From positions 1,302,001-1,366,000 of the forward strand of contig CP171222.1 in NCBI GenBank assembly GCA_050908895.1: 64,000 nucleotides of DNA. Direction: 5' to 3'. The stretch is from S5-A14a sp050908895. GTDB lineage: Bacteria > Bacillota > Clostridia > Peptostreptococcales > Anaerovoracaceae. This document shows positions 45,726 to 54,599 of this stretch, in pieces; position 1 is the first letter of the stretch; the number at the start of each line of letters is the position of its first letter. The notes below the pieces were generated by a model, which was not told the DNA's origin, did no database searches, and saw nothing but the letters and a program-made list of their open reading frames with translations. Made by a program: the position numbers and the translations under genes.

Positions 45726-46771
45726 AATTTACACTTCCAATCTTTTATAGCTATAGAGCAAGTCATCCCGTTCTTGCTCCTTTTTCTCATTAATATTTCT
45801 CCATTTTCACTGAACAAAACAGCAGCTCTCTCGCACACACTGTCTACCCCGGTAATTGATTTTACAAATTCCGATGAAGTGAAGGTCCCATCAAGAGCAT
45901 TTAGTTCTTCCTTTGTAGCAGTTTCAAAGGGAATATTATATTTATTAGAAAAGTCAATTATGCATTTTTCATCTTTTTTAAGGTCTATAGAACCAATATT
46001 CAAAACTGATTTTAAAGATATCCCATTTTCAGATAAAACCTCGAAGATAAAATCTTCAAATTCATTAGAATCTGTATTTCTCCTGCATCCAACACCAAGA
46101 CTAACTATTTTCGGCACCGCATTTAATGTGGTTGTAAAGGGCTGATTATTGGTATATACGCTAACTGCTATTCCCTTGTCACTTATCCCATTTTCAGCCT
46201 TTATGTCGCCTGCCCTTTCAAGGGATTCTCTTGCTATAAAATCCAGTTCCTTGGGCAGTTTTCCTTCAATTTCATAGTCGGAAATAAGTCCAACTCTCTC
46301 GCCCTTTAGTATTGCGCCAGAAATATATCTAATTTTGGAAATATCTTCTATAACACATCCTGATTTCTGTGTCCAAAGGTCAATAGCGAACTTTTGGTTT
46401 ATATCTGTTGCTGTTGTCAAAACTGGAATGGCTCCAATTGCTAAAGAAATACCCTTAGCTAGTTCATTAGCTCCACCAAGATGCCCCGAAACAAGAGGGA
46501 TTACATATCTCCCTAGTTCGTCTAAAGATATCACTGCAGGGTCTACATCCTTTGATCTAAGGTGAGGCGCTATATATCTTACAGCTATTCCTGTTGCACC
46601 AATAAAGATAAAGCCGTCGTATGCGTTGAAATTCTCTACGATAAAGTTCTTCTTATTTTCACCTTCCCCAGGCTCTGAAATCTCATATGTAGACAGATCT
46701 ATCTTCCTTGATAATTCTGCTGCCAAGGCTCTGCCTTTATCTGTAAAAGCTAAAATGCAGATTTTCTTCAT
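45722..46771 (-). CDS. cbiG: Cobalt-precorrin-5A hydrolase
   Basis: Opens the delta-lactone and releases acetaldehyde. The 349-residue protein has an N-terminal domain with FIFIGATGIAVRYIAPHLRSK, the catalytic-region VSGHLGGANELAKGI and TTATDINQKFAIDLWT, and a C-terminal CbiG domain beginning VSLGVGCRRNTDSNEFE. AGGAGAG precedes the ATG. A 41-base gap separates it from cbiF. Confidence 0.94.
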   Translation of the reverse strand: MKKICILAFTDKGRALAAELSRKIDLSTYEISEPGEGENKKNFIVENFNAYDGFIFIGATGIAVRYIAPHLRSKDVDPAVISLDELGRYVIPLVSGHLGGANELAKGISLAIGAIPVLTTATDINQKFAIDLWTQKSGCVIEDISKIRYISGAILKGERVGLISDYEIEGKLPKELDFIARESLERAGDIKAENGISDKGIAVSVYTNNQPFTTTLNAVPKIVSLGVGCRRNTDSNEFEDFIFEVLSENGISLKSVLNIGSIDLKKDEKCIIDFSNKYNIPFETATKEELNALDGTFTSSEFVKSITGVDSVCERAAVLFSENGEILMRKRSKNGMTCSIAIKDWKCKF

Positions 46772-46812
46772 CTAACTCTCCTACAATTACAATTGTCTAC
46801 TTCTTAACTTTT

Positions 46813-47589
46813 CTATTCTTTATTTTTTAAGCTGTCATCACTAGCGTCTCTGAATAGATGGGTGAAGCCTGGATGATATAGTAAGGACCTGTCATACTGA
46901 CTGCCAAGGAAGTCACCCACACATATTAAAGCCATCTTATTAATGCCTTCTTTCTTTGCTTCTACCGCAATGTCCTTGACCGTAGTTCTAATAACCTTCT
47001 GATCTGGCCATGTTGCTTTGTATACGATGGCCGCAGGAGTTTCCGGCTTATAGCCACCTGCTATTAGTCTTCTTGAAAGCTCCTCAAGCATTGTTGAAGT
47101 CAGAAATATTATCATTGTAGCATTGTGAGATGCTAGAGATTCAATTTCTTCTTTCTCCGGTACAGGAGTTCTGCCTGCCATACGGGTCAAAATAACTGTT
47201 TGACTAACATTTGGTAATGTGTACTCTGTTTTAAGAGCAGATGCTGCTCCGATAAAAGAACTAACTCCCGGCACATATTCATAGGCCATGCCTTTTGAGT
47301 CTAGAATGTCCATTTGCTCTCTTATAGCTCCATAGATACACGGATCACCGGTGTGAAGACGGACAACTATTTTGTTGTCACCATCGTCAGACTCCATTAC
47401 TTCAATAACCTCTTCTAGAGTCATTTTAGCACTGTCGTGGATATTGCAGTCTTCTTTTGCATACTTTAGAAGTCCCGGGTTTACCAAGGACCCTGCATAA
47501 ATTATAGTATCAGCTTTTTTTAACAGCTCAACTCCTCTTATGGTGATAAGATCCTCAGCCCCCGGACCTGCTCCTACTATATATATCAT
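46813..47589 (-). CDS. cbiF: Cobalt-precorrin-4 C11-methyltransferase
   Basis: SAM-dependent methylation at C-11. The 258-residue protein has IYIVGAGPGAEDLITIRG, IIYAGSLVNPGLL, RLHTGDPCIYGAIREQM, VPGVSSFIGAASAL and LTRMAGRTPVPEKE, the last typical of CbiF/CobM. It overlaps the cbiL stop as ATGA. Confidence 0.96.
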   Translation of the reverse strand: MIYIVGAGPGAEDLITIRGVELLKKADTIIYAGSLVNPGLLKYAKEDCNIHDSAKMTLEEVIEVMESDDGDNKIVVRLHTGDPCIYGAIREQMDILDSKGMAYEYVPGVSSFIGAASALKTEYTLPNVSQTVILTRMAGRTPVPEKEEIESLASHNATMIIFLTSTMLEELSRRLIAGGYKPETPAAIVYKATWPDQKVIRTTVKDIAVEAKKEGINKMALICVGDFLGSQYDRSLLYHPGFTHLFRDASDDSLKNKE

Positions 47590-48293
47590 TTATTTTCCTG
47601 CCTTTCCTTTGAGTGGAGTACTACCAATGAAAAATATGAGCTTGGCTCTTCCAGCTCCCCCATATTTTTGTAGATTTTTTCTCCTTCCATAGTTGCCTTT
47701 TCCACCATCATTGCACCATCTTTAGCCAGTCTTTCTTTAACATCCATTATAGTTTTGCCGGACTTCATGAGTACCTTTGTGCCTTTGTAGCCTTCTATTT
47801 CATCCAGATTAGTGAATGTAGCAGGTATTACATGAAGCATTTCGTCTTTTTCACATAGACTCACGTTAAGTCTTGCTGCTGCAGCACAAAAAGAGGTGAT
47901 GCCGGGAACTATTTCCGTAGGATAACCTCTCTTATCTAAAATCCTATGAACATACATTACCGTGCTGTACACAGTAGGGTCTCCAAGGGTCAAAAAGGCA
48001 ACGTCTTTACCTTCATCCAGTAGGTTTGCTATAACATCAGCTGAATCATTGTGAAAAACTTCAATTTTACTCCAGTCCTCAGTGGCCCATTTTTTTGACA
48101 TAGGCATGTGACAAGAAACAACTTCCTTGTCCTTCACATATTCCTGTGCAATTTTCATAGCAGTGTTTGTCTTCCCACCACTTGTTGGAATAACAATTAT
48201 ATCTGCTCTTTCTATTGTTTTAATAGCCTTTACAGTCATCAGTTCCGGATCACCGGGTCCAACCCCCACGGCAAAAAACCTTCCATTATTCAT
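47586..48293 (-). CDS. cbiL: Cobalt-factor II C20-methyltransferase
   Basis: First methylation after cobalt insertion. The 235-residue tetrapyrrole methylase has FFAVGVGPGDPELMTVKA, the LTLGDPTVYSTVMYVH signature and PGITSFCAAAARLNVSL. Its start lies three bases after the cbiD stop, with GGAG about 11 bases upstream. Together with cbiH and cbiF it accounts for three of the tetrapyrrole methylase paralogues in the cluster; the CbiE domain and CobA are the others. Confidence 0.95.
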   Translation of the reverse strand: MNNGRFFAVGVGPGDPELMTVKAIKTIERADIIVIPTSGGKTNTAMKIAQEYVKDKEVVSCHMPMSKKWATEDWSKIEVFHNDSADVIANLLDEGKDVAFLTLGDPTVYSTVMYVHRILDKRGYPTEIVPGITSFCAAAARLNVSLCEKDEMLHVIPATFTNLDEIEGYKGTKVLMKSGKTIMDVKERLAKDGAMMVEKATMEGEKIYKNMGELEEPSSYFSLVVLHSKERQENK

Positions 48294-48296
48294 TAA

Positions 48297-49433
48297 TCAT
48301 CTTTCTCCATCTTCTCTTAAGAGCTGTAGCATTTCCCTCGCACCGGGGCTCTCCATGATATGCGTTTTATCGGTTGTGAACATGACAAATTCAATATTGG
48401 TTTTTTCCTTGAGCCTAAAGTCCAGATGATACTTCACTCTTTCTTGCAATTTTTCTTTTAATTTTTCATAATACGGTTCATCCTTGACATAATCCAAAGC
48501 CTGATCTGTCGTCACACAGCCAAGTATTTTTTTGATTTTTTCTGAATTAGCTCCAAGAAGTGCCGCATATGTACTTATTATTTCCATTCGGCAATCTGCA
48601 TAAGATGAATGTGTATTCATTATGCCGCCAGCAACTTTTATAAGTTTTCCTGTATGTCCAACTAGGAGAACATTTTTAAACCCTTTGTATTTGATATAAT
48701 CCAGAGTATCTCCCAAAAAATTGCTAATCTTGACTGCTTTGTCTATATCTATACCCAGATTTTCTCTACAATAATCTTGGCCGTAGTTTCCCGGTGCAAT
48801 TATTATAAAGTCCGGATTGTCCACAAATTTTCTATCAAGTTCAATCTTAATTGTATCAATAAGGGCTTTTTCGCTCATTGGCCACACAATTCCCGTCGTT
48901 CCTAGAATTGAAATTCCGCCAACGATCCCGAGACGTGGATTATAGGTTTGCTTTGCTAACTCTTCTCCTTTAGGTACGCTTATTTCAACAAAAAAGCCCC
49001 CTTCGTAATCTAGGCTTCGAGCAAGTTCTTCCAGGTTACTTTTAATCATGCGCCTCGGGACTGGATTTATTGCCGGTTCTCCTTTAGCACATCTCATCCC
49101 TTCTGTTGTAATAACTCCTACTCCTTTTCCGCCTCTGATTTCAATTCCTTTATCAGCAAGAGTAACCTTAGCATTAATTTCAGCTCCGTGAGTTACGTCA
49201 GGATCATCTCCGCCATCCTTTATAACTACACATGTAACAGAATCATCCGAGATAAAACTATCTGCTATTTCTAAAATGGCTTCTTCACCTTGAGGAAGAA
49301 CTACCTTTGCTTGAGTGATTTTCTCTCCTGTTAAAAGAATTCTGGCTGCTGCAGTGGCTGCAGTTGTTGCCGTAGTCCCTGTAGTGTAACCTAGTCTTAA
49401 TTTTTCACCATTTTGCACGATGAATTTTTCCAT
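48297..49433 (-). CDS. cbiD: Cobalt-precorrin-5B C1-methyltransferase
   Basis: Methylates C-1 of the ring; structurally unrelated to the other methylases and a marker of the anaerobic pathway. The 378-residue protein has LRLGYTTGTTATTAATAAA, IKDGGDDPDVTHGAEI, GIVGGISILGTTGIVWPMS and VLLVGHTGKLIKVAGGIMNTHS. Its ATG immediately follows the miaB stop with no spacer, so transcription probably continues from miaB and there is no dedicated leader or riboswitch in front of the cobalamin genes. Confidence 0.96.
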   Translation of the reverse strand: MEKFIVQNGEKLRLGYTTGTTATTAATAAARILLTGEKITQAKVVLPQGEEAILEIADSFISDDSVTCVVIKDGGDDPDVTHGAEINAKVTLADKGIEIRGGKGVGVITTEGMRCAKGEPAINPVPRRMIKSNLEELARSLDYEGGFFVEISVPKGEELAKQTYNPRLGIVGGISILGTTGIVWPMSEKALIDTIKIELDRKFVDNPDFIIIAPGNYGQDYCRENLGIDIDKAVKISNFLGDTLDYIKYKGFKNVLLVGHTGKLIKVAGGIMNTHSSYADCRMEIISTYAALLGANSEKIKKILGCVTTDQALDYVKDEPYYEKLKEKLQERVKYHLDFRLKEKTNIEFVMFTTDKTHIMESPGAREMLQLLREDGER

Positions 49434-50816
49434 CTAAACAATCTCACCTTCCAGACTGAAAGTCTTTGCTTCAACAATTTTCACATCAATTAGTTTGCCA
49501 ATTAAACTTTCCCTTTCACCGCCTTTATTAAGTGGAATATTAACAAGTTTAAACCCGTCAGTTCTACCTGATAATGCAGCGTCACTTGTTTTGCTATAAC
49601 TATCAACTAATACCTTACAAATCCTATCCTTATATAAATCATTTTTTTCTGCACTTATTCTATTGATAGCCTCAACGAGTCTATTAAATCTCTCGTGTTT
49701 AACTTCTTCACTCACTTGATTGGTAAACTTCTCTGCGGGGGTATCTTTTCTGATTGAATAAATAAAAGTAAAGGCTGAATCATATCTTACCTTTTTTACA
49801 AGATCTAATGTCGCCTGAAAATCTTCTTCAGTCTCTCCTGGAAATCCTACTATTATGTCAGTTGAAATTGTAATGTCAGGTACTTCTTTTCTTAGTTTCT
49901 CAATAAGAACCATATAATCAGATGCCTTATATCTTCTATTCATCTTATTTAGAACATCATCACTTCCAGATTGAACAGGAAGATGAACATATTTAGATAG
50001 TTTATCTAACTTTCCATAGGCCTTAATTAATTCATCAGACATATCCTTAGGATGGGATGTCATAAATCTTATTCTCTCCAAGCCTTGGATATCATTTATT
50101 GCCTCTAGAAGTTTGGGGAAACTCCATGCGTTGCCTTCTTCATCCACTCCCTTATATGAATTAACATTTTGTCCAAGAAGCATTACCTCAACAACGCCAT
50201 CAGAAACTAATTTTTCAATCTCAGAAATTATGTGCTCAGGGTCTCTACTCCTTTCTCGACCTCTTGTATAGGGAACTATGCAGTAGGTACAAAAGTTATT
50301 ACATCCATACATTATATTTACAAGTGCTTTGTGTTTAAAAAGCCTTTGAGAAGGAAGATTTTCAATCATTTCTTTAGCCTCCGGCAAAACCTCCATTTGC
50401 ATTGCTTTTTCCCCAATTAGATTGTCAAGCAAAGTAGGCAGAGTATGGATATTATGAGTACCTACAATTACATCTACCCACGGATAACTCGATTTTAATT
50501 TGTCTATAATGTGTTGCTGCTGCATCATGCAACCACATACACATGTTACAAAGGCCGGATTCTTCTCTTTAAGCTTTTTAAGTTGACCTAATGTGCCAAA
50601 AAATCTCTTATCTGCATTTTCTCGCACGCTACATGTATTAAGAATAGCAACATCCGCATATTCTCTTTCATCAATGCTTTCATATCCTCTTTCTTTCAAA
50701 AGTCCCATGACAATTTCAGAATCATGTTCATTCATCTGACAACCAAAAGTTGTAATAGATACTTTAGGATGCCTTTTGTTTTTTTTATAAAATTCCTCAA
50801 AAAAAATATTACTCAT
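49434..50816 (-). CDS. miaB: tRNA-2-methylthio-N6-dimethylallyladenosine synthase
   Basis: Radical SAM methylthiotransferase acting on i6A37 of tRNAs reading UNN codons. The 460-residue protein has the N-terminal UPF0004 domain with cluster cysteines (TFGCQMNEHDSE, NTCSVREN, CGCMMQQ), the radical SAM cluster in MYGCNNFCTYCIVPYTRGRE, and a C-terminal TRAM domain. Its start overlaps gpsA by eight bases. Confidence 0.96.
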   Translation of the reverse strand: MSNIFFEEFYKKNKRHPKVSITTFGCQMNEHDSEIVMGLLKERGYESIDEREYADVAILNTCSVRENADKRFFGTLGQLKKLKEKNPAFVTCVCGCMMQQQHIIDKLKSSYPWVDVIVGTHNIHTLPTLLDNLIGEKAMQMEVLPEAKEMIENLPSQRLFKHKALVNIMYGCNNFCTYCIVPYTRGRERSRDPEHIISEIEKLVSDGVVEVMLLGQNVNSYKGVDEEGNAWSFPKLLEAINDIQGLERIRFMTSHPKDMSDELIKAYGKLDKLSKYVHLPVQSGSDDVLNKMNRRYKASDYMVLIEKLRKEVPDITISTDIIVGFPGETEEDFQATLDLVKKVRYDSAFTFIYSIRKDTPAEKFTNQVSEEVKHERFNRLVEAINRISAEKNDLYKDRICKVLVDSYSKTSDAALSGRTDGFKLVNIPLNKGGERESLIGKLIDVKIVEAKTFSLEGEIV

Positions 50817-51804
50817 TCTTATTATCTCTACCCATTAATATGTCCACAGCATCAATAGCTGTAAATTGACCTTTTATAACACCATATATAGCTTCAGTGA
50901 TTGGCATTTCGACATTTGAAGATTTTGCCAGCAAATAGGCTGCCTCCGTTGTAGTAATGCTTTCAACCACCATTCCAATCTCATTTGTTGCTTCTTCCAC
51001 ACTTTTGCCTTCTCCCAGAAGAATTCCGCATTTTCTATTTCTAGAATGAAGACTGTCACAGGTTACAATCAAATCTCCTAAACCTGTAAGACCGGAAAAA
51101 GTTTCTGATTTAGCACCCAATCTAAGACCTAATCTTGTAATCTCTACAAGACCTCTTGTAATAAGAGCAGCCCTTGCGTTATCTCCAAATCCAATGCCAT
51201 CAGAAATTCCTGCACCCAAAGCGATTATATTCTTTAAAGCACCTCCCAGCTCCACACCTGTTAAGTCTTCGTTGGTATAAATCCTAAGTCTATCTGTCAT
51301 CAAAGCATTCTGAATAAATATTGATGTGTTCATGTCTTTTGATGCAACCGCTAAAGTCGTAGGTTTAAATCTTCCAACTTCTTCTGCGTGAGAAGGTCCG
51401 GATATAATTGCAAACTTTGTTCCAGGATATACTTCTTCTGCCACTGCGGACAGCAACATATTAGTTCCAATTTCTATCCCCTTTGCAACGTTAACTACGA
51501 TTGGCATAGACTCTTTGCTTCTAAAATAAGATGATACTTCCTTATATGAAGCTCTGAAAGACTGGGTCGGAACAGCCATAATCAATATTTCAGCCTCATC
51601 TATAACTTCACCCACTGTCTCAGGAATCCTTACATTATCAACTAAGACTACCCCTGGAAGATATCTCTTATTTTCTCTTGTAGCCCTTAAATTTATTCTC
51701 TGTTCTTTACCTCTGGCATAAAGATTAATTTCATGACCTTTACAGGCAAAAGTTTGAGAAAGAGCCGTTCCAAAGCTGCCTGCTCCAATAACTCCTATTT
51801 TCAT
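50809..51804 (-). CDS. gpsA: Glycerol-3-phosphate dehydrogenase [NAD(P)+]
   Basis: Makes sn-glycerol-3-phosphate for phospholipid synthesis. The 331-residue protein has the dinucleotide loop IGVIGAGSFGTALSQTFA, SGPSHAEEVGRFKPT, GGALKNIIALGAGISDGIGFGDN (split across the active site) and TCDSLHSRNRKCG. It overlaps plsY as ATGA. PlsY and PlsX in the same run use its product to make lysophosphatidate. Confidence 0.96.
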   Translation of the reverse strand: MKIGVIGAGSFGTALSQTFACKGHEINLYARGKEQRINLRATRENKRYLPGVVLVDNVRIPETVGEVIDEAEILIMAVPTQSFRASYKEVSSYFRSKESMPIVVNVAKGIEIGTNMLLSAVAEEVYPGTKFAIISGPSHAEEVGRFKPTTLAVASKDMNTSIFIQNALMTDRLRIYTNEDLTGVELGGALKNIIALGAGISDGIGFGDNARAALITRGLVEITRLGLRLGAKSETFSGLTGLGDLIVTCDSLHSRNRKCGILLGEGKSVEEATNEIGMVVESITTTEAAYLLAKSSNVEMPITEAIYGVIKGQFTAIDAVDILMGRDNKNE

Positions 51805-52367
51805 AATCTATTCTCCTGACCTTGTAACAATCTCTTTATATTGCTTCTATGCATAAATACAACCAAAATCGCAGCTCCAATTACATATGGTATAAATTTA
51901 GGTTCCAAAAAAATTGCCCAAATAGGTGCTGATAGCGCTGCAAGAATTGAACCTAATGATACAATCCTTGTAAAAAAAACTGTGAGAACTACCACACTAA
52001 GGCAACCAAAAGCTATCATTGGATTAACTCCAATAATGGCTCCAAATGCAACAGCTACACCTTTTCCTCCCTTAAATTTGAACCAAATAGGGAAAATATG
52101 TCCTATTACAACAAAGACACATGCCAAGTATTGAGCTGTAGCTCCACCCATCGAATTTGCAATATATACCGCTAATACTCCTTTGCCAATATCTACAGCT
52201 AGTGTGATCAATGCCGCTTTCTTACCTAAAACTCTCAGGGTATTGGTAGCGCCAGCATTTCCGCTGCCTTCTTTCTTAATATCGACGCCAGAAAGTTTAC
52301 CAATAACAATAGATGGTGAAATACTTCCAAGAAGATAAGCTATGATGCAGGATAATGCTGTCATCAT
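51801..52367 (-). CDS. plsY: Acyl-phosphate:glycerol-3-phosphate acyltransferase
   Basis: Membrane acyltransferase that adds an acyl chain from acyl phosphate (made by PlsX) to glycerol-3-phosphate. The 188-residue protein is strongly hydrophobic, with family motifs YLLGSISPSIVIGKL, GSGNAGATNTLRVLG and FKGGKGVAVAFG. It overlaps the der stop. Confidence 0.96.
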   Translation of the reverse strand: MMTALSCIIAYLLGSISPSIVIGKLSGVDIKKEGSGNAGATNTLRVLGKKAALITLAVDIGKGVLAVYIANSMGGATAQYLACVFVVIGHIFPIWFKFKGGKGVAVAFGAIIGVNPMIAFGCLSVVVLTVFFTRIVSLGSILAALSAPIWAIFLEPKFIPYVIGAAILVVFMHRSNIKRLLQGQENRL

Positions 52368-53689
52368 TGTTCTTTTTCTCCTTTTTCTCTAAATACAAAT
52401 TTAATTGATGTACCTTCAAATCCATAATTTTCTCTAATTTGATTTTCCAAATATCTTGAATAAGAGAAGTGCATAAGTTCCCTTTTATTAACCTGGAAAG
52501 AAAACAGTGGTGGTTTAACCCCAACTTGAGTTACATAATAAATTTTAAGCCTTTTACCTTTATCAGATGGTGGCTGTTTCATCATGGTAGCCTCTATAAT
52601 CAGACTATTAAGCTGACCTGTTGGAATTCTCATTGTTCTTTTCTCTGCTACAGTTTTTACAGTTTCCATAACTGTATGGAGCCTCTGTTTTTCTAAAACA
52701 GATATAAAAATTATAGGCGCATATGACATGAAAATCAGTTCATTTTGAATCTGTTTTCTGAATTTGCTCATAGTATTTGTCTCTTTTTCTATAAGATCCC
52801 ATTTATTTACTACTACGACAATTCCTTTTCCAGCCTCATGGGCAACACCTGCTATTTTCTTGTCCTGTTCAGTTACTCCTTCTGCTGCATCTATCATTAG
52901 TACGCAGACATCTGATCTTTCAATAGCAGCAACTGCACGTATTACACTATACTTTTCAACAAATTCATTAATTCTACTTTGTCGTCTGATACCCGCTGTA
53001 TCAATTAGTGTATACTCTTCTCCACCCCATGTGAAAGGTGTATCGATTGAATCTCTTGTCGTACCTGCAATGTTAGAGACTATTACCCTATCTTCCTTAA
53101 GAAGGGCATTAATCAAAGATGATTTGCCCACATTCGGTTTTCCTATAATTGCAACGGAAGTCTTATCCTCTTCATCTATACCTGCACTTGCTGGAAATTT
53201 CTCTACAATCAAATCTAATACATCACCTAAATTAAGCATATTAGCTGAAGAAATTGGAATTGGTTCACCCATACCAAGCTCATAAAAGTCGTAAAAATTG
53301 TCAGGTAAATTTTTCGGAGAGTCTATTTTGTTAACAAGCAAAATAACATCCTTTCCTGTCCTTCTAAGCATGTTTGCAACTTCAATATCTGCTGTAGTTG
53401 CTCCAGCTTTTCCGTCTACCATGAAAAGAATAACATCTGCCATATCCATTGCAGTCTGTGCCTGTTCTCTCATTTGAGCTAAAATTACATCATCGGTTGA
53501 AGGCTCAATTCCACCTGTGTCAATTACAGCAAAATCCACACCATTCCAGTTGGTCTCTCCATATATTCTATCTCTGGTTACTCCAGGTGTATCTTCAACT
53601 ATCGCAACCCTTTTACCCATTAGAGAGTTAAAAAAAGTCGATTTTCCTACGTTGGGTCTTCCAACTACTGCCACTACTGGTTTACTCAC
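52364..53689 (-). CDS. der: GTPase Der (EngA), ribosome assembly
   Basis: Double-GTPase essential for 50S maturation. The 441-residue protein has two G domains, with P-loops VGRPNVGKSTFFNSL and IGKPNVGKSSLINAL, DTPGVTRDR and AGTTRDSIDTPF switch regions, two NKxD motifs (VNKIDSPK, VNKWDLIE), and a C-terminal KH-like domain. The start is GTG (53687-53689) with GGAGG six bases upstream, within the end of ftsY; the longer open frame has no family match. Confidence 0.96.
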   Translation of the reverse strand: MSKPVVAVVGRPNVGKSTFFNSLMGKRVAIVEDTPGVTRDRIYGETNWNGVDFAVIDTGGIEPSTDDVILAQMREQAQTAMDMADVILFMVDGKAGATTADIEVANMLRRTGKDVILLVNKIDSPKNLPDNFYDFYELGMGEPIPISSANMLNLGDVLDLIVEKFPASAGIDEEDKTSVAIIGKPNVGKSSLINALLKEDRVIVSNIAGTTRDSIDTPFTWGGEEYTLIDTAGIRRQSRINEFVEKYSVIRAVAAIERSDVCVLMIDAAEGVTEQDKKIAGVAHEAGKGIVVVVNKWDLIEKETNTMSKFRKQIQNELIFMSYAPIIFISVLEKQRLHTVMETVKTVAEKRTMRIPTGQLNSLIIEATMMKQPPSDKGKRLKIYYVTQVGVKPPLFSFQVNKRELMHFSYSRYLENQIRENYGFEGTSIKFVFREKGEKEQ

Positions 53690-54581
53690 CTGAAACCTCC
53701 TTTGCAAATGCCTTGCTATCAAAAACCTGTAAGTCTTCTCGTCTTTCACCAACACCTATGAATTTAATAGGCATGTCGTATTCATCAGCAATAGTTACTG
53801 CAATTCCGCCTTTAGCTGTTCCATCCATCTTAGTCAAAATAATTCCTGTAATATCTGTGACCTGCTTAAATTCTTCAACTTGAGAAATAGCATTTTTGCC
53901 TGTGGTTGCATCTAGAACCAGTATGGTCTCTTTAACTGCTTCTGGATATTCTCTATCAATTATTTTGTTCATTTTCTCAAGTTCAGCCATAAGATTCTTC
54001 TTGTTTTGAAGTCTTCCAGCTGTATCACAAATTAAAACATCTGTTCCCCTAGCTTTTGCAGCTTGGACACTGTCATATATAACTGCAGCTGGGTCCGCTC
54101 CCTCACCATGTAAAATAGTCTTGATTCCCAGATTATTTCCCCAATGTTCAAGTTGTGCTGATGCAGCGGCCCTGAATGTATCAGCTGCTCCCAATAAAAC
54201 TGATTTTCCTTCTTTTTGGAATCTGTAGGCAAGCTTAGCGATTGTTGTCGTTTTACCTCCGCCATTTATTCCAACAACCAATATAATTTGTGGGTATTCA
54301 TCAGGTAAGTTATGTCTCTGACCCTTATCAACAATTCTAGCTATTATATCTGCCAAAGTTTTTTTAACATCTGATGGTTTAGATAACCTACCTAATCTGA
54401 CTTCCTTTCTCAAATTCTCCATGATTTTCATAGTAGTATCCATTCCCATATCACTTGTAATCAGAATTTCTTCTAACTCATCAAGCAGATCTTCATCTAT
54501 TTCAGGTCTTAACAAAATAGCATCAGTAATTCTTTGACCCATTTTACCGAAAAAACCTTTTTTTTCTCCAAATAATGCCAT
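53682..54581 (-). CDS. ftsY: Signal recognition particle receptor FtsY
   Basis: GTPase receptor that docks ribosome-SRP complexes at the membrane. The 299-residue NG-domain form lacks the long acidic A domain of enterobacterial FtsY, as is usual in Gram-positives. It has VVGINGGGKTTTIAKLA, the DTFRAAASAQLEHW insertion box, DTAGRLQNKKNLM, TKMDGTAKGG and GVGERREDLQVFD. I chose the ATG at 54579-54581 with AAAGGAG upstream. Confidence 0.96.
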   Translation of the reverse strand: MALFGEKKGFFGKMGQRITDAILLRPEIDEDLLDELEEILITSDMGMDTTMKIMENLRKEVRLGRLSKPSDVKKTLADIIARIVDKGQRHNLPDEYPQIILVVGINGGGKTTTIAKLAYRFQKEGKSVLLGAADTFRAAASAQLEHWGNNLGIKTILHGEGADPAAVIYDSVQAAKARGTDVLICDTAGRLQNKKNLMAELEKMNKIIDREYPEAVKETILVLDATTGKNAISQVEEFKQVTDITGIILTKMDGTAKGGIAVTIADEYDMPIKFIGVGERREDLQVFDSKAFAKEVSGE

Positions 54582-54599
54582 ATACTCTCCTTTCAAGAA

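Noticed and set aside
45696..46145. Open frame on the plus strand opposite cbiG and hemA
   Set aside because: Antisense to conserved coding sequence; composition is that of a shadow frame and no start signal is present.
52764..53285. Long open frame on the plus strand opposite der
   Set aside because: It is antisense to highly conserved GTPase motifs, has no ribosome binding site and no recognisable product.
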